Shown: piece by piece, positions 8,370-16,253 of the stretch | Numbering within the stretch: the first letter of the stretch is position 1 | Layout of the letters: each line of letters opens with the position of its first letter | NCBI GenBank assembly: GCA_910575445.1 | Contig: CAJTFW010000003.1 | Span: 62,001-126,000, forward strand | Source of the DNA: Lachnospiraceae bacterium | GTDB taxonomy: Bacteria; Bacillota; Clostridia; Lachnospirales; Lachnospiraceae | DNA: 64,000 nucleotides | Direction of reading: 5' to 3' | Program-made: the position numbers and the translations under genes | The notes under the pieces: model-generated | What the model was told of the DNA's origin: nothing | Seen by the model: the letters and a program-made list of their open reading frames with translations, nothing else | The model's database searches: none

Positions 8370-11300
8370 ATGGTAAGTAAGAAATTAAGAAGGGTGCAAA
8401 GGATTTTGTGCGGCGGGGTGCTTCCGGTTGTGATGGCAATGTCTATGACTGCATATGCAGCAGAGGATTTGTCCGAGGAGACAGTATCAGGGAACCGAGT
8501 GCATACGATTTCTGAAGAAGAACTTAAAACAGCTCCAGAGGTGCTTGGAGCATATGTCAATGACTGGTTTGACAGCTTTCAGATGATAAAGATTCAGGGA
8601 GACGAGCGATATTTAGATGAGATTCAGGAAGTGTATGTCAATGAAGTATTATGGAGAAGGGTGGATTATAAAGGAAGTTTGTTTGGGAGTGATGCCTATT
8701 GGCTAAACACCGGAGAAAATGCAATTTGTTTTGACGGAAGTTCTTCTGGAAGGGTGAAAGAAAGCGACAAGATTGTTATCAAAAGTAATGGCTACCAGGA
8801 TTTGGAGCTGACAATTTCAAAGGCAGATAAAGACATATTTGAGATTGCAGGGACAGAAAGCCCGGTTGTGCCTCCTGAGGAAGTCATACCTCCTACAGAG
8901 GATAAAAAAGCAGTTCCAAAGGTCTTGGCCCGAAAAGGTACAGGATTTGACAACTATCAGATAATAGAGATTTTAGAGGATACAGAGTATACTGACAAGA
9001 TTACAGAAGTACTGGTAAATGAAGAAAACTGGAAAGTGGTATCTTCCTATATGGCTTTATTTGGAGCTGGCAATTATTATCTACACAAGGAAGCTCATGC
9101 GCTCTGGTTTGATGGACTGGGAGATGGCGTTCTAAATAAGGGAGATAAGCTTACGATTAAGAGCGAAGGGTACGAAGACCTAGTGCTAAACATTGCCGAA
9201 GCAGACAGTGGTACTTTTTCGGTTACTCCTTATGATGAAGAAAAGCCGGTTGAGCAGGATATACTGCATATTCGTCTGGTTGGCAGTTTTGAGGCAGCTT
9301 TGAAAGGACAGCTGAAATATGATGCGATTTCTGGAGCAAGTACTTCGATTTCGACCAATCAAAACAGTAATGTAATCGTGCAGGCTGCAGTGCTACCCAA
9401 GGGAGAAGAACCAACGGAGGAGGAGTGGAGCGTTTTAGACCGGGAGTTGGGACTTGTGGTACATCCAGACAAAGAAAAAACTTTTGTCACAATAGAGCCA
9501 GAGGGCAGTGGAATGCTTGGCGTCTATTCTCCGTATGATGGTTCTCTGACATTGGCGGGGACGCCGGTGCAGCCTGGAGAATATCAGGTCAGTGTGACTT
9601 ATACAGATGAGCAGGGTCGGACGGCAAAGAGCAATACATTACCGTTTGTGGTCTATGAGGGGAATGAGAAACTCTGTGACTATCTGACACTTTCGCATGC
9701 TACACAGACCGCAGACGGAAAATATATGTATGATATGGAGCCATGGGCGATTACAGCGTTTGGCGGCGAGAATGAGACGGTGACTGTACCAGCAGAGATA
9801 AAGGCGTGGTATGGCTCACATACAAGTGGAACATATGGAGAGCTTGGCTATGCGGTTGCAAAAGAGCCGGTGCAGACACTGATTGTTCCCGCAGGCTGTA
9901 ACCTGACGATGGTCAATATGAAAGTTCTAAGCAGCGTACGGATTGTGGTAGAAGATGGAGGCAGACTGGTACTTAGGGACTCTTCGCTGCATGGAAAAGT
10001 AGAAGTACAGTCCGGCGGCAGCTTTTCTATGAACTATGATGATTACAGCGGAAAATTTCTTACAGGAGCATCAGTGAATGGGCAGGTGATTCTGACAGAT
10101 GGGGCGATACTGGAAAATGCGTCTATCTATTCTAACACGAATTTTGTGGCAAATGGTTCTGAAGCTAGAAAAAATATAGAGCCTGTGATATTGATACATG
10201 GAAATGTAGAGGTCAGAGGACAAGTATTTATCCGGGGAGACGAGGCACCTACGGGAACGGACCCGGCAACGCAGAAAAGCTATGCTGGTCAGACAGCGCT
10301 TAAAATTGAAGATGGGACACTGCATATTGGAGAAAATTCTGTGGTGGCAGCTTATGGCGGAGGATATCTTGGCACAACCACAATAGGAGGAACAGCAATA
10401 CAGCTTCAAAACGGAACCATAACAGGAGCCGGGCGACTGATTGCAGTCGGAGGCAATGGCATGTTTGGAGCCGGCGGGGATGCGGTAAGCGGAAATGGAA
10501 ACTTAGAAATGTTGCATGCTTATTTGGAAGGTGGTTCTGCCATAATGCCAAATGGAGACTCTGTAACAGCTGGAGTTGCAGCTGCAGATACCGTGACACT
10601 TTCCGATAATACAAACCGCAACCTTGTGGAAGGGAAACGGATTACCAGCAATAGCGAATCGATTTCGGATACCTATTGGATGGATATTACCACGGTTCCA
10701 AATCTGTCCCTCTATATAATAGAAGAAAATGCTCCTGGTGACAGTCAGAAACCGGAAGAAGGAGAAAACAACCAAAAGCCAGAGGAAGGAGAAGATAACC
10801 AGAAACCGGAAGAAGGAGAGGATAATCAGAAGCCAGAGGAAGGAGAAGACAACCAGAAGCCAGAGGAAGGAGAAGACAACCAGAAACCGGAAGAAGGAGA
10901 GGATAATCAGAAGCCAGAGGAAGGAGAAGACAACCAGAAGCCAGAGGAAGGAGAAGACAATCAAAAGCCAGAGAAAGAAGAGGACAATCAGAAACCAGAA
11001 GAAGATAAGCAAAAGCCAGAAAAAGGAGAGAGTAATCAAGAGCCAAGTGAAGAAAATGATAGTCAAAAGCCTGGTATAAAAGATGACAGTCAGAAACCAA
11101 GCGAAGGAGCTGATAACCAAAATCCTTCTGTCAAGCCATCTACAAATAGCAAAAAGAGTCATTCAGGCAGTTCTTCTTCAACGACTGGTTCAGCAGAGCC
11201 TGCCAAAGAATCCCAGGATATTGCTTCGGCTTCGTCTGTTTTGTCTGCGCCCTATATGTTCTATAGAACATACGTTCCATCATCCAATCTAACAGATACA

Positions 11301-11564
11301 ACAGCAGCACAGTCAGAGGATTCTGCAGAGATATCATCAGAGTCGGATGTAACAGAAATAGAAACAAGTATACAAGAAGATGGTTTTGACGTTAAAACAA
11401 AAGAGGAAAGTACTGGCAATGATTCTGTTTCTATAGAAGACGACGAAATTCCGCTGTCAGACCATAATGAAAAGCATTACAATCTTTCCTGGCTGATTCT
11501 TGTATTAATTTTAATAACCGGAAGTATTATTATCATGATTAAGAAAAAATTAAAAGAAGCATAA
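8370..11564 (+). CDS. Surface protein with two Shr-like/DUF1533 domains and acidic repeats
   Basis: Cell-surface protein of 1064 aa. A signal peptide ends near residue 29 (SMTAYA). Two homologous modules of about 95 residues follow (about 55-148 and 175-270), each with the pattern EVLVNE..W ... FG...Y.L ... GDKLTIKSEGYEDL. This resembles the Shr-like haemoglobin-interacting/DUF1533 family. A beta-rich region (about 480-780) follows, then a repeat stalk of NQKPEEGED units (about 788-920), a Ser-rich stretch and a C-terminal TM helix with a KKK tail (about 1040-1060). No LPxTG was seen, so it is probably membrane-anchored. SD GGAGGG precedes the ATG. A haem or iron role is inferred from domains and operator only. 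Confidence 0.8.
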   Translation: MVSKKLRRVQRILCGGVLPVVMAMSMTAYAAEDLSEETVSGNRVHTISEEELKTAPEVLGAYVNDWFDSFQMIKIQGDERYLDEIQEVYVNEVLWRRVDYKGSLFGSDAYWLNTGENAICFDGSSSGRVKESDKIVIKSNGYQDLELTISKADKDIFEIAGTESPVVPPEEVIPPTEDKKAVPKVLARKGTGFDNYQIIEILEDTEYTDKITEVLVNEENWKVVSSYMALFGAGNYYLHKEAHALWFDGLGDGVLNKGDKLTIKSEGYEDLVLNIAEADSGTFSVTPYDEEKPVEQDILHIRLVGSFEAALKGQLKYDAISGASTSISTNQNSNVIVQAAVLPKGEEPTEEEWSVLDRELGLVVHPDKEKTFVTIEPEGSGMLGVYSPYDGSLTLAGTPVQPGEYQVSVTYTDEQGRTAKSNTLPFVVYEGNEKLCDYLTLSHATQTADGKYMYDMEPWAITAFGGENETVTVPAEIKAWYGSHTSGTYGELGYAVAKEPVQTLIVPAGCNLTMVNMKVLSSVRIVVEDGGRLVLRDSSLHGKVEVQSGGSFSMNYDDYSGKFLTGASVNGQVILTDGAILENASIYSNTNFVANGSEARKNIEPVILIHGNVEVRGQVFIRGDEAPTGTDPATQKSYAGQTALKIEDGTLHIGENSVVAAYGGGYLGTTTIGGTAIQLQNGTITGAGRLIAVGGNGMFGAGGDAVSGNGNLEMLHAYLEGGSAIMPNGDSVTAGVAAADTVTLSDNTNRNLVEGKRITSNSESISDTYWMDITTVPNLSLYIIEENAPGDSQKPEEGENNQKPEEGEDNQKPEEGEDNQKPEEGEDNQKPEEGEDNQKPEEGEDNQKPEEGEDNQKPEEGEDNQKPEKEEDNQKPEEDKQKPEKGESNQEPSEENDSQKPGIKDDSQKPSEGADNQNPSVKPSTNSKKSHSGSSSSTTGSAEPAKESQDIASASSVLSAPYMFYRTYVPSSNLTDTTAAQSEDSAEISSESDVTEIETSIQEDGFDVKTKEESTGNDSVSIEDDEIPLSDHNEKHYNLSWLILVLILITGSIIIMIKKKLKEA
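10741..11010 (+). repeat. 27-bp coding tandem repeats, including a perfect 81-bp duplication
   Basis: In-frame 27-bp units encode variants of NQKPEEGED. Three successive units (10797-10877) are repeated base for base at 10878-10958, including synonymous-codon differences. That indicates a recent three-unit duplication. Units outside the duplicate are diverged. The protein stalk length is therefore likely variable between strains. Confidence 0.9.
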
Positions 11565-11569
11565 ATGCC

Positions 11570-11607
11570 ATGACAGGAGGACTCGGCTTCGGGACTCCTC
11601 CTGTCAT
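11570..11607. other. GC-rich hairpin after the surface protein gene
   Basis: ATGACAGGAGGA and its near complement TCCTCCTGTCAT enclose a short loop with CTTCGG. No U-run follows, so it may stabilise the mRNA 3' end rather than terminate transcription itself. Confidence 0.6.
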
Positions 11608-11613
11608 AAAAAT

Positions 11614-11661
11614 AAGGGGTAATTATCTCAGCGATGTTTGTGAGATAATTACCCCTTTTTC
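11614..11661. terminator. Bidirectional terminator
   Basis: A perfect 17-bp stem (11614-11630 with 11641-11657) and a 10-base loop are followed by TTTTTCTT on the plus strand and by a T-rich tract on the minus strand. It would end both the surface-protein transcript and the convergent rpmF transcript. Confidence 0.88.
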
Positions 11662-11679
11662 TTACTTACGTTCTGAAAA

Positions 11680-11859
11680 TTAGTCAACAGAGATAATTTC
11701 CTTTTTATTGTAAGAACCGCAAGCTTTGCATACTCTATGAGGCATCATAAGAGCACCGCATTTGCTGCATTTTACCAAGTTCGGAGCGCTCATCTTCCAG
11801 TTCGCTCTTCTCTTATCTCTTCTTCCTTTGGAAGATTTATTCTTTGGACAAATAGACAC
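11680..11859 (-). CDS. rpmF: 50S ribosomal protein L32
   Basis: 59 aa, reading MSICPKNKSSKGRRDKRR at the start. It carries the zinc-binding CSKCGAL (CxxC) and VCKACGSY (CxxC) pairs typical of L32. The start codon is GTG at 11857-11859 with AGGAGGTG upstream at good spacing. Many Firmicutes place a DUF177 (YceD) gene before rpmF, but here rpmF has its own promoter and stands alone. The full set of four Cys indicates the zinc-dependent form. Confidence 0.95.
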   Translation of the reverse strand: MSICPKNKSSKGRRDKRRANWKMSAPNLVKCSKCGALMMPHRVCKACGSYNKKEIISVD

Positions 11860-11937
11860 AGACTACACCTCCTCTATGCTTTCTCGAGTCAGTATTGACC
11901 ACCAAATTATCACAATCCGGGTCTTCACACTCGTTAT

Positions 11938-11966
11938 ATTATACATGTCCTGTATAGGAATGTCAA
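11938..11966 (-). promoter_or_regulatory. rpmF promoter
   Basis: On the minus strand TTGACA (11966-11961), a 17-base spacer and TATAAT (11943-11938) form a consensus sigma-A promoter about 80 bases upstream of the rpmF start codon. Confidence 0.85.
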
Positions 11967-12069
11967 GGAAAAAATTTCATTTGCATTCTTCTGTTTCTTA
12001 TAATACATCATTACAAAAATATGCTATAATACCAATAAAATAATAAAAGAAAAGTAAGAGGTACAAATT

Positions 12070-12525
12070 ATGGGAGTAAAAATGCCGCCGATTGAGAAGA
12101 TTCATGAAGCCTACAGCGCGATTGCAGATGGGCGTATCACAATCAAAGAGGAAGAAGCAGAAGTAGTATCTTCGGATTTATCTAAAATCTATGTGGTAAG
12201 ATGGAAAGATGGCGTCTATTCTTCGAATGACAATGCCTCCTATTGGAAAGGATATGCAGGATATCCGATAATTGCAGTGTTGATGCTGCAGAAGAAGTTA
12301 TCTCTTGATAAGGAAATTGCAGATTATTTTAAAGGAATTGCCTGGAAGCAGTTAAACACGAAGCATAAAAATAAATTTGCAGAGGCTGTCAAAGAGATTA
12401 TGGATGGTTTTTTGACGGAAGGTATAGATTGTGATAAAATTAACAAAGAAATTCAGAAAGTCTATCAAGAAATAGAAGAGCTGACTATCTCGACAAAACG
12501 CAGTGCACTTCGTCCGCCTAAATAG
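12070..12525 (+). CDS. Conserved-looking protein of unknown function
   Basis: 151 aa, soluble, no signal peptide or membrane segment. The N-terminal half contains IHEAYSAIADGRI and VVRWKDGVYSSNDNASYWKGYAGYPIIAVLML. The C-terminal half is lysine-rich and helical, with a probable coiled coil (INKEIQKVYQEIEEL). I do not recognise the family. An extended -10 (TGCTATAAT) lies upstream and AAGTAAGAGG acts as SD. The ATG at 12082 is an alternative start. It stands alone between rpmF and the FkbH cassette. Confidence 0.7.
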   Translation: MGVKMPPIEKIHEAYSAIADGRITIKEEEAEVVSSDLSKIYVVRWKDGVYSSNDNASYWKGYAGYPIIAVLMLQKKLSLDKEIADYFKGIAWKQLNTKHKNKFAEAVKEIMDGFLTEGIDCDKINKEIQKVYQEIEELTISTKRSALRPPK

Positions 12526-12543
12526 GCGAGATTTTTTAATACC

Positions 12544-12571
12544 TTGCAAAATGAAAGGGATGTGTTATACT
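12544..12571 (+). promoter_or_regulatory. Promoter of the FkbH/ACP/MBOAT cassette
   Basis: TTGCAA (12544-12549), a 16-base spacer and TATACT (12566-12571). A small hairpin (CAACC/GGTTG) follows in the leader before the start codon at 12642. Confidence 0.55.
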
Positions 12572-12641
12572 ATAAGACGATGTTTCAGGGACAACCATAT
12601 AGGTTGGAAATAAGAAATTTACGAATTTTGAAGGTGTTTTC

Positions 12642-14462
12642 ATGATTGAGGAATTACAATATCCATTTGACCCAAAGTATATTATTTCTAAGAAAAAAAG
12701 CATTAAGAAAAAGCTGCTTTCTCAAAACCCAAATACAATAGAAAAAAAGATAGCAATACTAGGTGGAGAGACCACTCAAAATATCAAGCTTATCTTGGAA
12801 TTATTTCTTTTAAATTATGGGATTTCTCCGATATTTTACGAATCTGAGTATAACCAATGGTTTGAAGATGGAATGTTTCCAAATGAGGAGCTTGTAAGTT
12901 TTGAACCTGATATTATCTATATTTGCACCTGTATCAGAAATATTACAGAATTTCCAACTATATCAGATGATATGGAAGCTGTCAATGGAAAACGCAATCA
13001 GGTATATAGTAAATTTGAAGGAGTATGGGAAAATCTCAGAAATACCTATCAATGTCCAATTATTCAGAATAATTTTGAATATCCGTTTTATCGGTTGATG
13101 GGGAATAAAGATGCCAGTGATTGTCATGGCCGGGTCAATTTTGTTACTATGTTAAATTGTATGTTTTATCAATATGCCCAAAATCATGATAATTTTTATA
13201 TCTGTGATGTTAATTATCTGTCTGCTTCATATGGACTGGAAAAATGGTCAGACCCATACTATTGGCATATGTATAAATATGCAGTTGCAGTTCCTGCGAT
13301 TCCATATCTGTCATTTAATGTTGCAAATATAATGAAATCCATATATGGAAAGAACAAAAAGGCGTTTAACCTCGACCTTGATAATACTCTGTGGGGCGGC
13401 ATCGTGGGAGATGATGGTGCAGATAACATAGAGATTGGTCAGGAGACACCTCTGGCTCAGACCTATAGTGAATTTCAGGAATATCTAAAGCTTCACAAAC
13501 AACTGGGCGTGTTGCTTACTATCAATTCCAAAAATGAAGAAGATAATGCATTAAGTGGCCTGGCACGTCCTGACAGTGTACTTCATAAAGAGGATTTTGT
13601 AAATATAAAAGCAAATTGGAATCCTAAAAGCCATAATTTACTCGAAACAGCTCAGGAGATGATGCTTTTGCCAGAGAGCTTTGTGTTTGTTGACGACAAT
13701 CCGGCAGAAAGAGCAATTATTGCAGGACAAGTGGAAGGAGCGGCAGTTCCTGAGATAGAAGAAGTAGAGCACTATATACAATGTATTGATAAATCTGGTT
13801 TTTTTGAAGTTACTGTACTGTCAGAAGACGATTTGAAAAGAACAGAAATGTACCAAAAAAACGCGCAAAGGACTCAATTACAGGCTTCTTTTGCAGACTA
13901 TGAGGATTATCTGCAATCTCTTGAGATGAAAGGGGAGATTCGGGAGTTCGCATCTGTGTATATGTCTCGGATAGCGCAGCTTACCAATAAAAGTAATCAA
14001 TTTAATCTTACTACAAGACGATATACACAGGCAGAGATTGAAGAAATTGCAAAGAATCGGGATTATCTTACCCTATATGGAAAATTAAGCGATAAATTTG
14101 GAGACAATGGCGTGGTAAGTGTTGTGATTGGGAAGCTTGCAGAGAATCATCACAAGGAGCTTCATATCAAGTTGTGGCTGATGAGCTGTCGTGTATTAAA
14201 GCGGGATATGGAGCTGGCTATGATGGATGAATTGATAGAAAGGGCAAAAGCTGCATCTGTTCAAAAAGTATATGGATATTATTATCCAACCGCTAAAAAT
14301 GTTATGGTGAAAGATTTTTATGCACTTTTGGGATTTACGAAGCTTTCAGAGGATGAAAAAGGCAATATCACCTGGCTGTTTGAAATTCCAGATACGTATG
14401 AGAAAAAGCAGCATGTTATAAAAGTAAATACAAATAATGAATATAAGGAGATGGAGATATGA
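12642..14462 (+). CDS. FkbH-like HAD-IIIC protein (ACP acyl-loading enzyme)
   Basis: 606 aa in three parts. The N-terminal region (about 1-240) has an SGNH-like fold pattern beginning KIAILGGETTQNI. The HAD-IIIC phosphatase core has LDLDNTLWGGIVGDDG (about 245-260) and FVDDNPAERAII. The C-terminal GNAT-like domain has LTNKSNQFNLTTRRY and the family motif MSCRVLKRDME. FkbH-type enzymes in polyketide pathways dephosphorylate 1,3-bisphosphoglycerate and load a glyceryl group on an ACP. Here an ACP gene overlaps by 4 bp and an MBOAT acyltransferase follows, so loading a small acyl or glyceryl unit for transfer to a surface polymer is inferred. SD GAAGGTG. Confidence 0.88.
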   Translation: MIEELQYPFDPKYIISKKKSIKKKLLSQNPNTIEKKIAILGGETTQNIKLILELFLLNYGISPIFYESEYNQWFEDGMFPNEELVSFEPDIIYICTCIRNITEFPTISDDMEAVNGKRNQVYSKFEGVWENLRNTYQCPIIQNNFEYPFYRLMGNKDASDCHGRVNFVTMLNCMFYQYAQNHDNFYICDVNYLSASYGLEKWSDPYYWHMYKYAVAVPAIPYLSFNVANIMKSIYGKNKKAFNLDLDNTLWGGIVGDDGADNIEIGQETPLAQTYSEFQEYLKLHKQLGVLLTINSKNEEDNALSGLARPDSVLHKEDFVNIKANWNPKSHNLLETAQEMMLLPESFVFVDDNPAERAIIAGQVEGAAVPEIEEVEHYIQCIDKSGFFEVTVLSEDDLKRTEMYQKNAQRTQLQASFADYEDYLQSLEMKGEIREFASVYMSRIAQLTNKSNQFNLTTRRYTQAEIEEIAKNRDYLTLYGKLSDKFGDNGVVSVVIGKLAENHHKELHIKLWLMSCRVLKRDMELAMMDELIERAKAASVQKVYGYYYPTAKNVMVKDFYALLGFTKLSEDEKGNITWLFEIPDTYEKKQHVIKVNTNNEYKEMEI

Positions 14463-14701
14463 CAAGAGAAGAAGTGTTTGAAAGGCTAAATAAAGTGTTT
14501 CGGGAAGTTTTTGATGATACGGAAATTGTTGTGGGAGAAAAGACAACATCAAATGATATTGAGGATTGGGATTCTTTTGAACATATTAATTTGGTTGTCG
14601 CAGTTGAAGAAGAATTTTCCTTTAAGATACCAATGGGCAGGGTAGTTACTATGGAGAATGTTGGCGAAATGGTAGATATTATTCTGGAATTAGGAAAATA
14701 A
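14459..14701 (+). CDS. Acyl carrier protein
   Basis: 80 aa acidic carrier protein. DIEDWDSFEHINLVVAVEEEF carries the presumed 4'-phosphopantetheine serine in DSFEH, a variant of the usual DSL motif that is common in FkbH-linked carriers. The ATG overlaps the FkbH stop by 4 bp, indicating translational coupling and a stoichiometric partnership. It is probably a dedicated carrier rather than the fatty-acid AcpP. Confidence 0.9.
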   Translation: MTREEVFERLNKVFREVFDDTEIVVGEKTTSNDIEDWDSFEHINLVVAVEEEFSFKIPMGRVVTMENVGEMVDIILELGK

Positions 14702-14712
14702 GAGGTTGTTTC

Positions 14713-16251
14713 ATGACGGTTACTTCTTTTTATTTTTTGGTTTTCATAGTTATAGGCGCAGCAATATATTATATAGTTCCTAAAAAGGTTCAGTGGTTAA
14801 TTTTGCTGGGCCTTAGTTTTGTGTTTTATTATTTTTCGGCGGTGCCTTATACAATAATTTATCTGTTGTTGTCTACTTTGATTGCATATATCACTACGAT
14901 TGCTATTGAAAAATACAGGGATAAAAGAACAAATATTGCTGTTATTGCGTGTACTGCTATTATTTTCAATATTGTAATTTGGTTTTTATTAAAAGGAAAT
15001 TCTTTTTGGAGTCATGGAGTTCTTTTGATAGAAAAGACCTTTCCTTCTGTTCATTTCAATATGTCTGTTTTACATTTGACGGCTGCTTTTGGGATGGGAT
15101 ATTATACAGCACAGGTTATTGGCTATATATTGGACTGCTATTGGGAGATAAGCAAACCGCAGAAAAATCCATTTAAATTATTTTTGTTTGTCTGCTTTTT
15201 TCCTCAGCTAACAGTTGGTCCTATCAGTAAATATTCACAGTTAGAATGTCTGTATAGGGAACATAGATTTAGCTATAAGAACATATGTTTTGGCTCTCAG
15301 AGAATTCTATGGGGAATGTTTAAAAAACTAGTTGTTTCAGACCGCATTGCGATAATTACAACTGCAATATGGGCAGATACTATTAGTTATTCGGGGGTGT
15401 GGCCTTGGATTGCAGTTTTCTTGTATCCTATACAACTGTATGGGGATTTTTCAGGATGTGTAGATATTATTTTGGGAACTGCTGAAATATTTGATATTAA
15501 GCTTCCTGAGAATTTTAATAATCCGTTTAAATCCTGCAGTGTACAAGAGTTCTGGCAAAGATGGCATATTACATTAGGCACCTGGGCGAAAGACTATGTC
15601 TATTATCCTGTATTAAAAAGTAAATACTTGATTTCTATTGGAAAGTGGTCAAAAAAACATTTTACCAAGAGAATCGCAAAGTTGATTCCGTGGACATTGG
15701 GAATGGGAGTACTCTGGCTGGTTATGGGAATTTGGCATGGATCTGTACGCCATATTGCAGGCGTAAGCCTGTGGTATTGGGGAATTCTTGTATTGGGAGA
15801 GTTTTTTGGATCTGTTTTTAAAAATATGGTTGAGTATTTAAACATAAAATCAGAATCTTATAGTTGGGTGCTGCTACAGAGGATAAGAACATATGCTATC
15901 TTCTCAGCAGGTTCTGTTTTTTTTGCAGCAGAAAGTTTTCGGGATGCTTTGTTCAGATATCAGACATTATTTGCATCAATAAAAAATCTAAATCCGTGGA
16001 CATTGTTTGATGGTACAGTTATCCGTTTGGGAGTTACATGGGGCGATGTCAATATCATTATTTTGGGAATATTTCTATTGCATAAGATTGATACATTAAG
16101 GGAAAAAGAGGGAATGGCAAGAGAATGGATGCAAAAACAGATAGTGGTATTCCGTTGGGGAGCTTGGATAAGCCTGTTTTTCCTGGTACTAATCTATGGC
16201 TTATATGGCCCTGGATATGAAGCTAGTCAATTTATATATCAAGGATTTTAG
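14713..16251 (+). CDS. MBOAT family membrane O-acyltransferase
   Basis: 512 aa polytopic membrane protein of the AlgI/DltB type. Hydrophobic segments start at the N-terminus. The signature region has FFPQLTVGPISKY, QLYGDFSGCVDIILG, EFWQRWHITLGTW and the catalytic-site histidine in VMGIWHGS. These enzymes take an acyl group from a carrier on the cytoplasmic side and pass it across the membrane to a wall polymer or polysaccharide. The upstream ACP and the downstream membrane-anchored partner fit that architecture. AGAGG precedes the ATG. Confidence 0.92.
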   Translation: MTVTSFYFLVFIVIGAAIYYIVPKKVQWLILLGLSFVFYYFSAVPYTIIYLLLSTLIAYITTIAIEKYRDKRTNIAVIACTAIIFNIVIWFLLKGNSFWSHGVLLIEKTFPSVHFNMSVLHLTAAFGMGYYTAQVIGYILDCYWEISKPQKNPFKLFLFVCFFPQLTVGPISKYSQLECLYREHRFSYKNICFGSQRILWGMFKKLVVSDRIAIITTAIWADTISYSGVWPWIAVFLYPIQLYGDFSGCVDIILGTAEIFDIKLPENFNNPFKSCSVQEFWQRWHITLGTWAKDYVYYPVLKSKYLISIGKWSKKHFTKRIAKLIPWTLGMGVLWLVMGIWHGSVRHIAGVSLWYWGILVLGEFFGSVFKNMVEYLNIKSESYSWVLLQRIRTYAIFSAGSVFFAAESFRDALFRYQTLFASIKNLNPWTLFDGTVIRLGVTWGDVNIIILGIFLLHKIDTLREKEGMAREWMQKQIVVFRWGAWISLFFLVLIYGLYGPGYEASQFIYQGF

Positions 16252-16253
16252 AA

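Noticed and set aside
10503-11162. Long hydrophobic reading frames on the minus strand opposite the repeat stalk.
   Set aside because: They exist only because the NQKPEEGED repeat is low-complexity. No SD or promoter precedes them, and the plus-strand gene is well supported.
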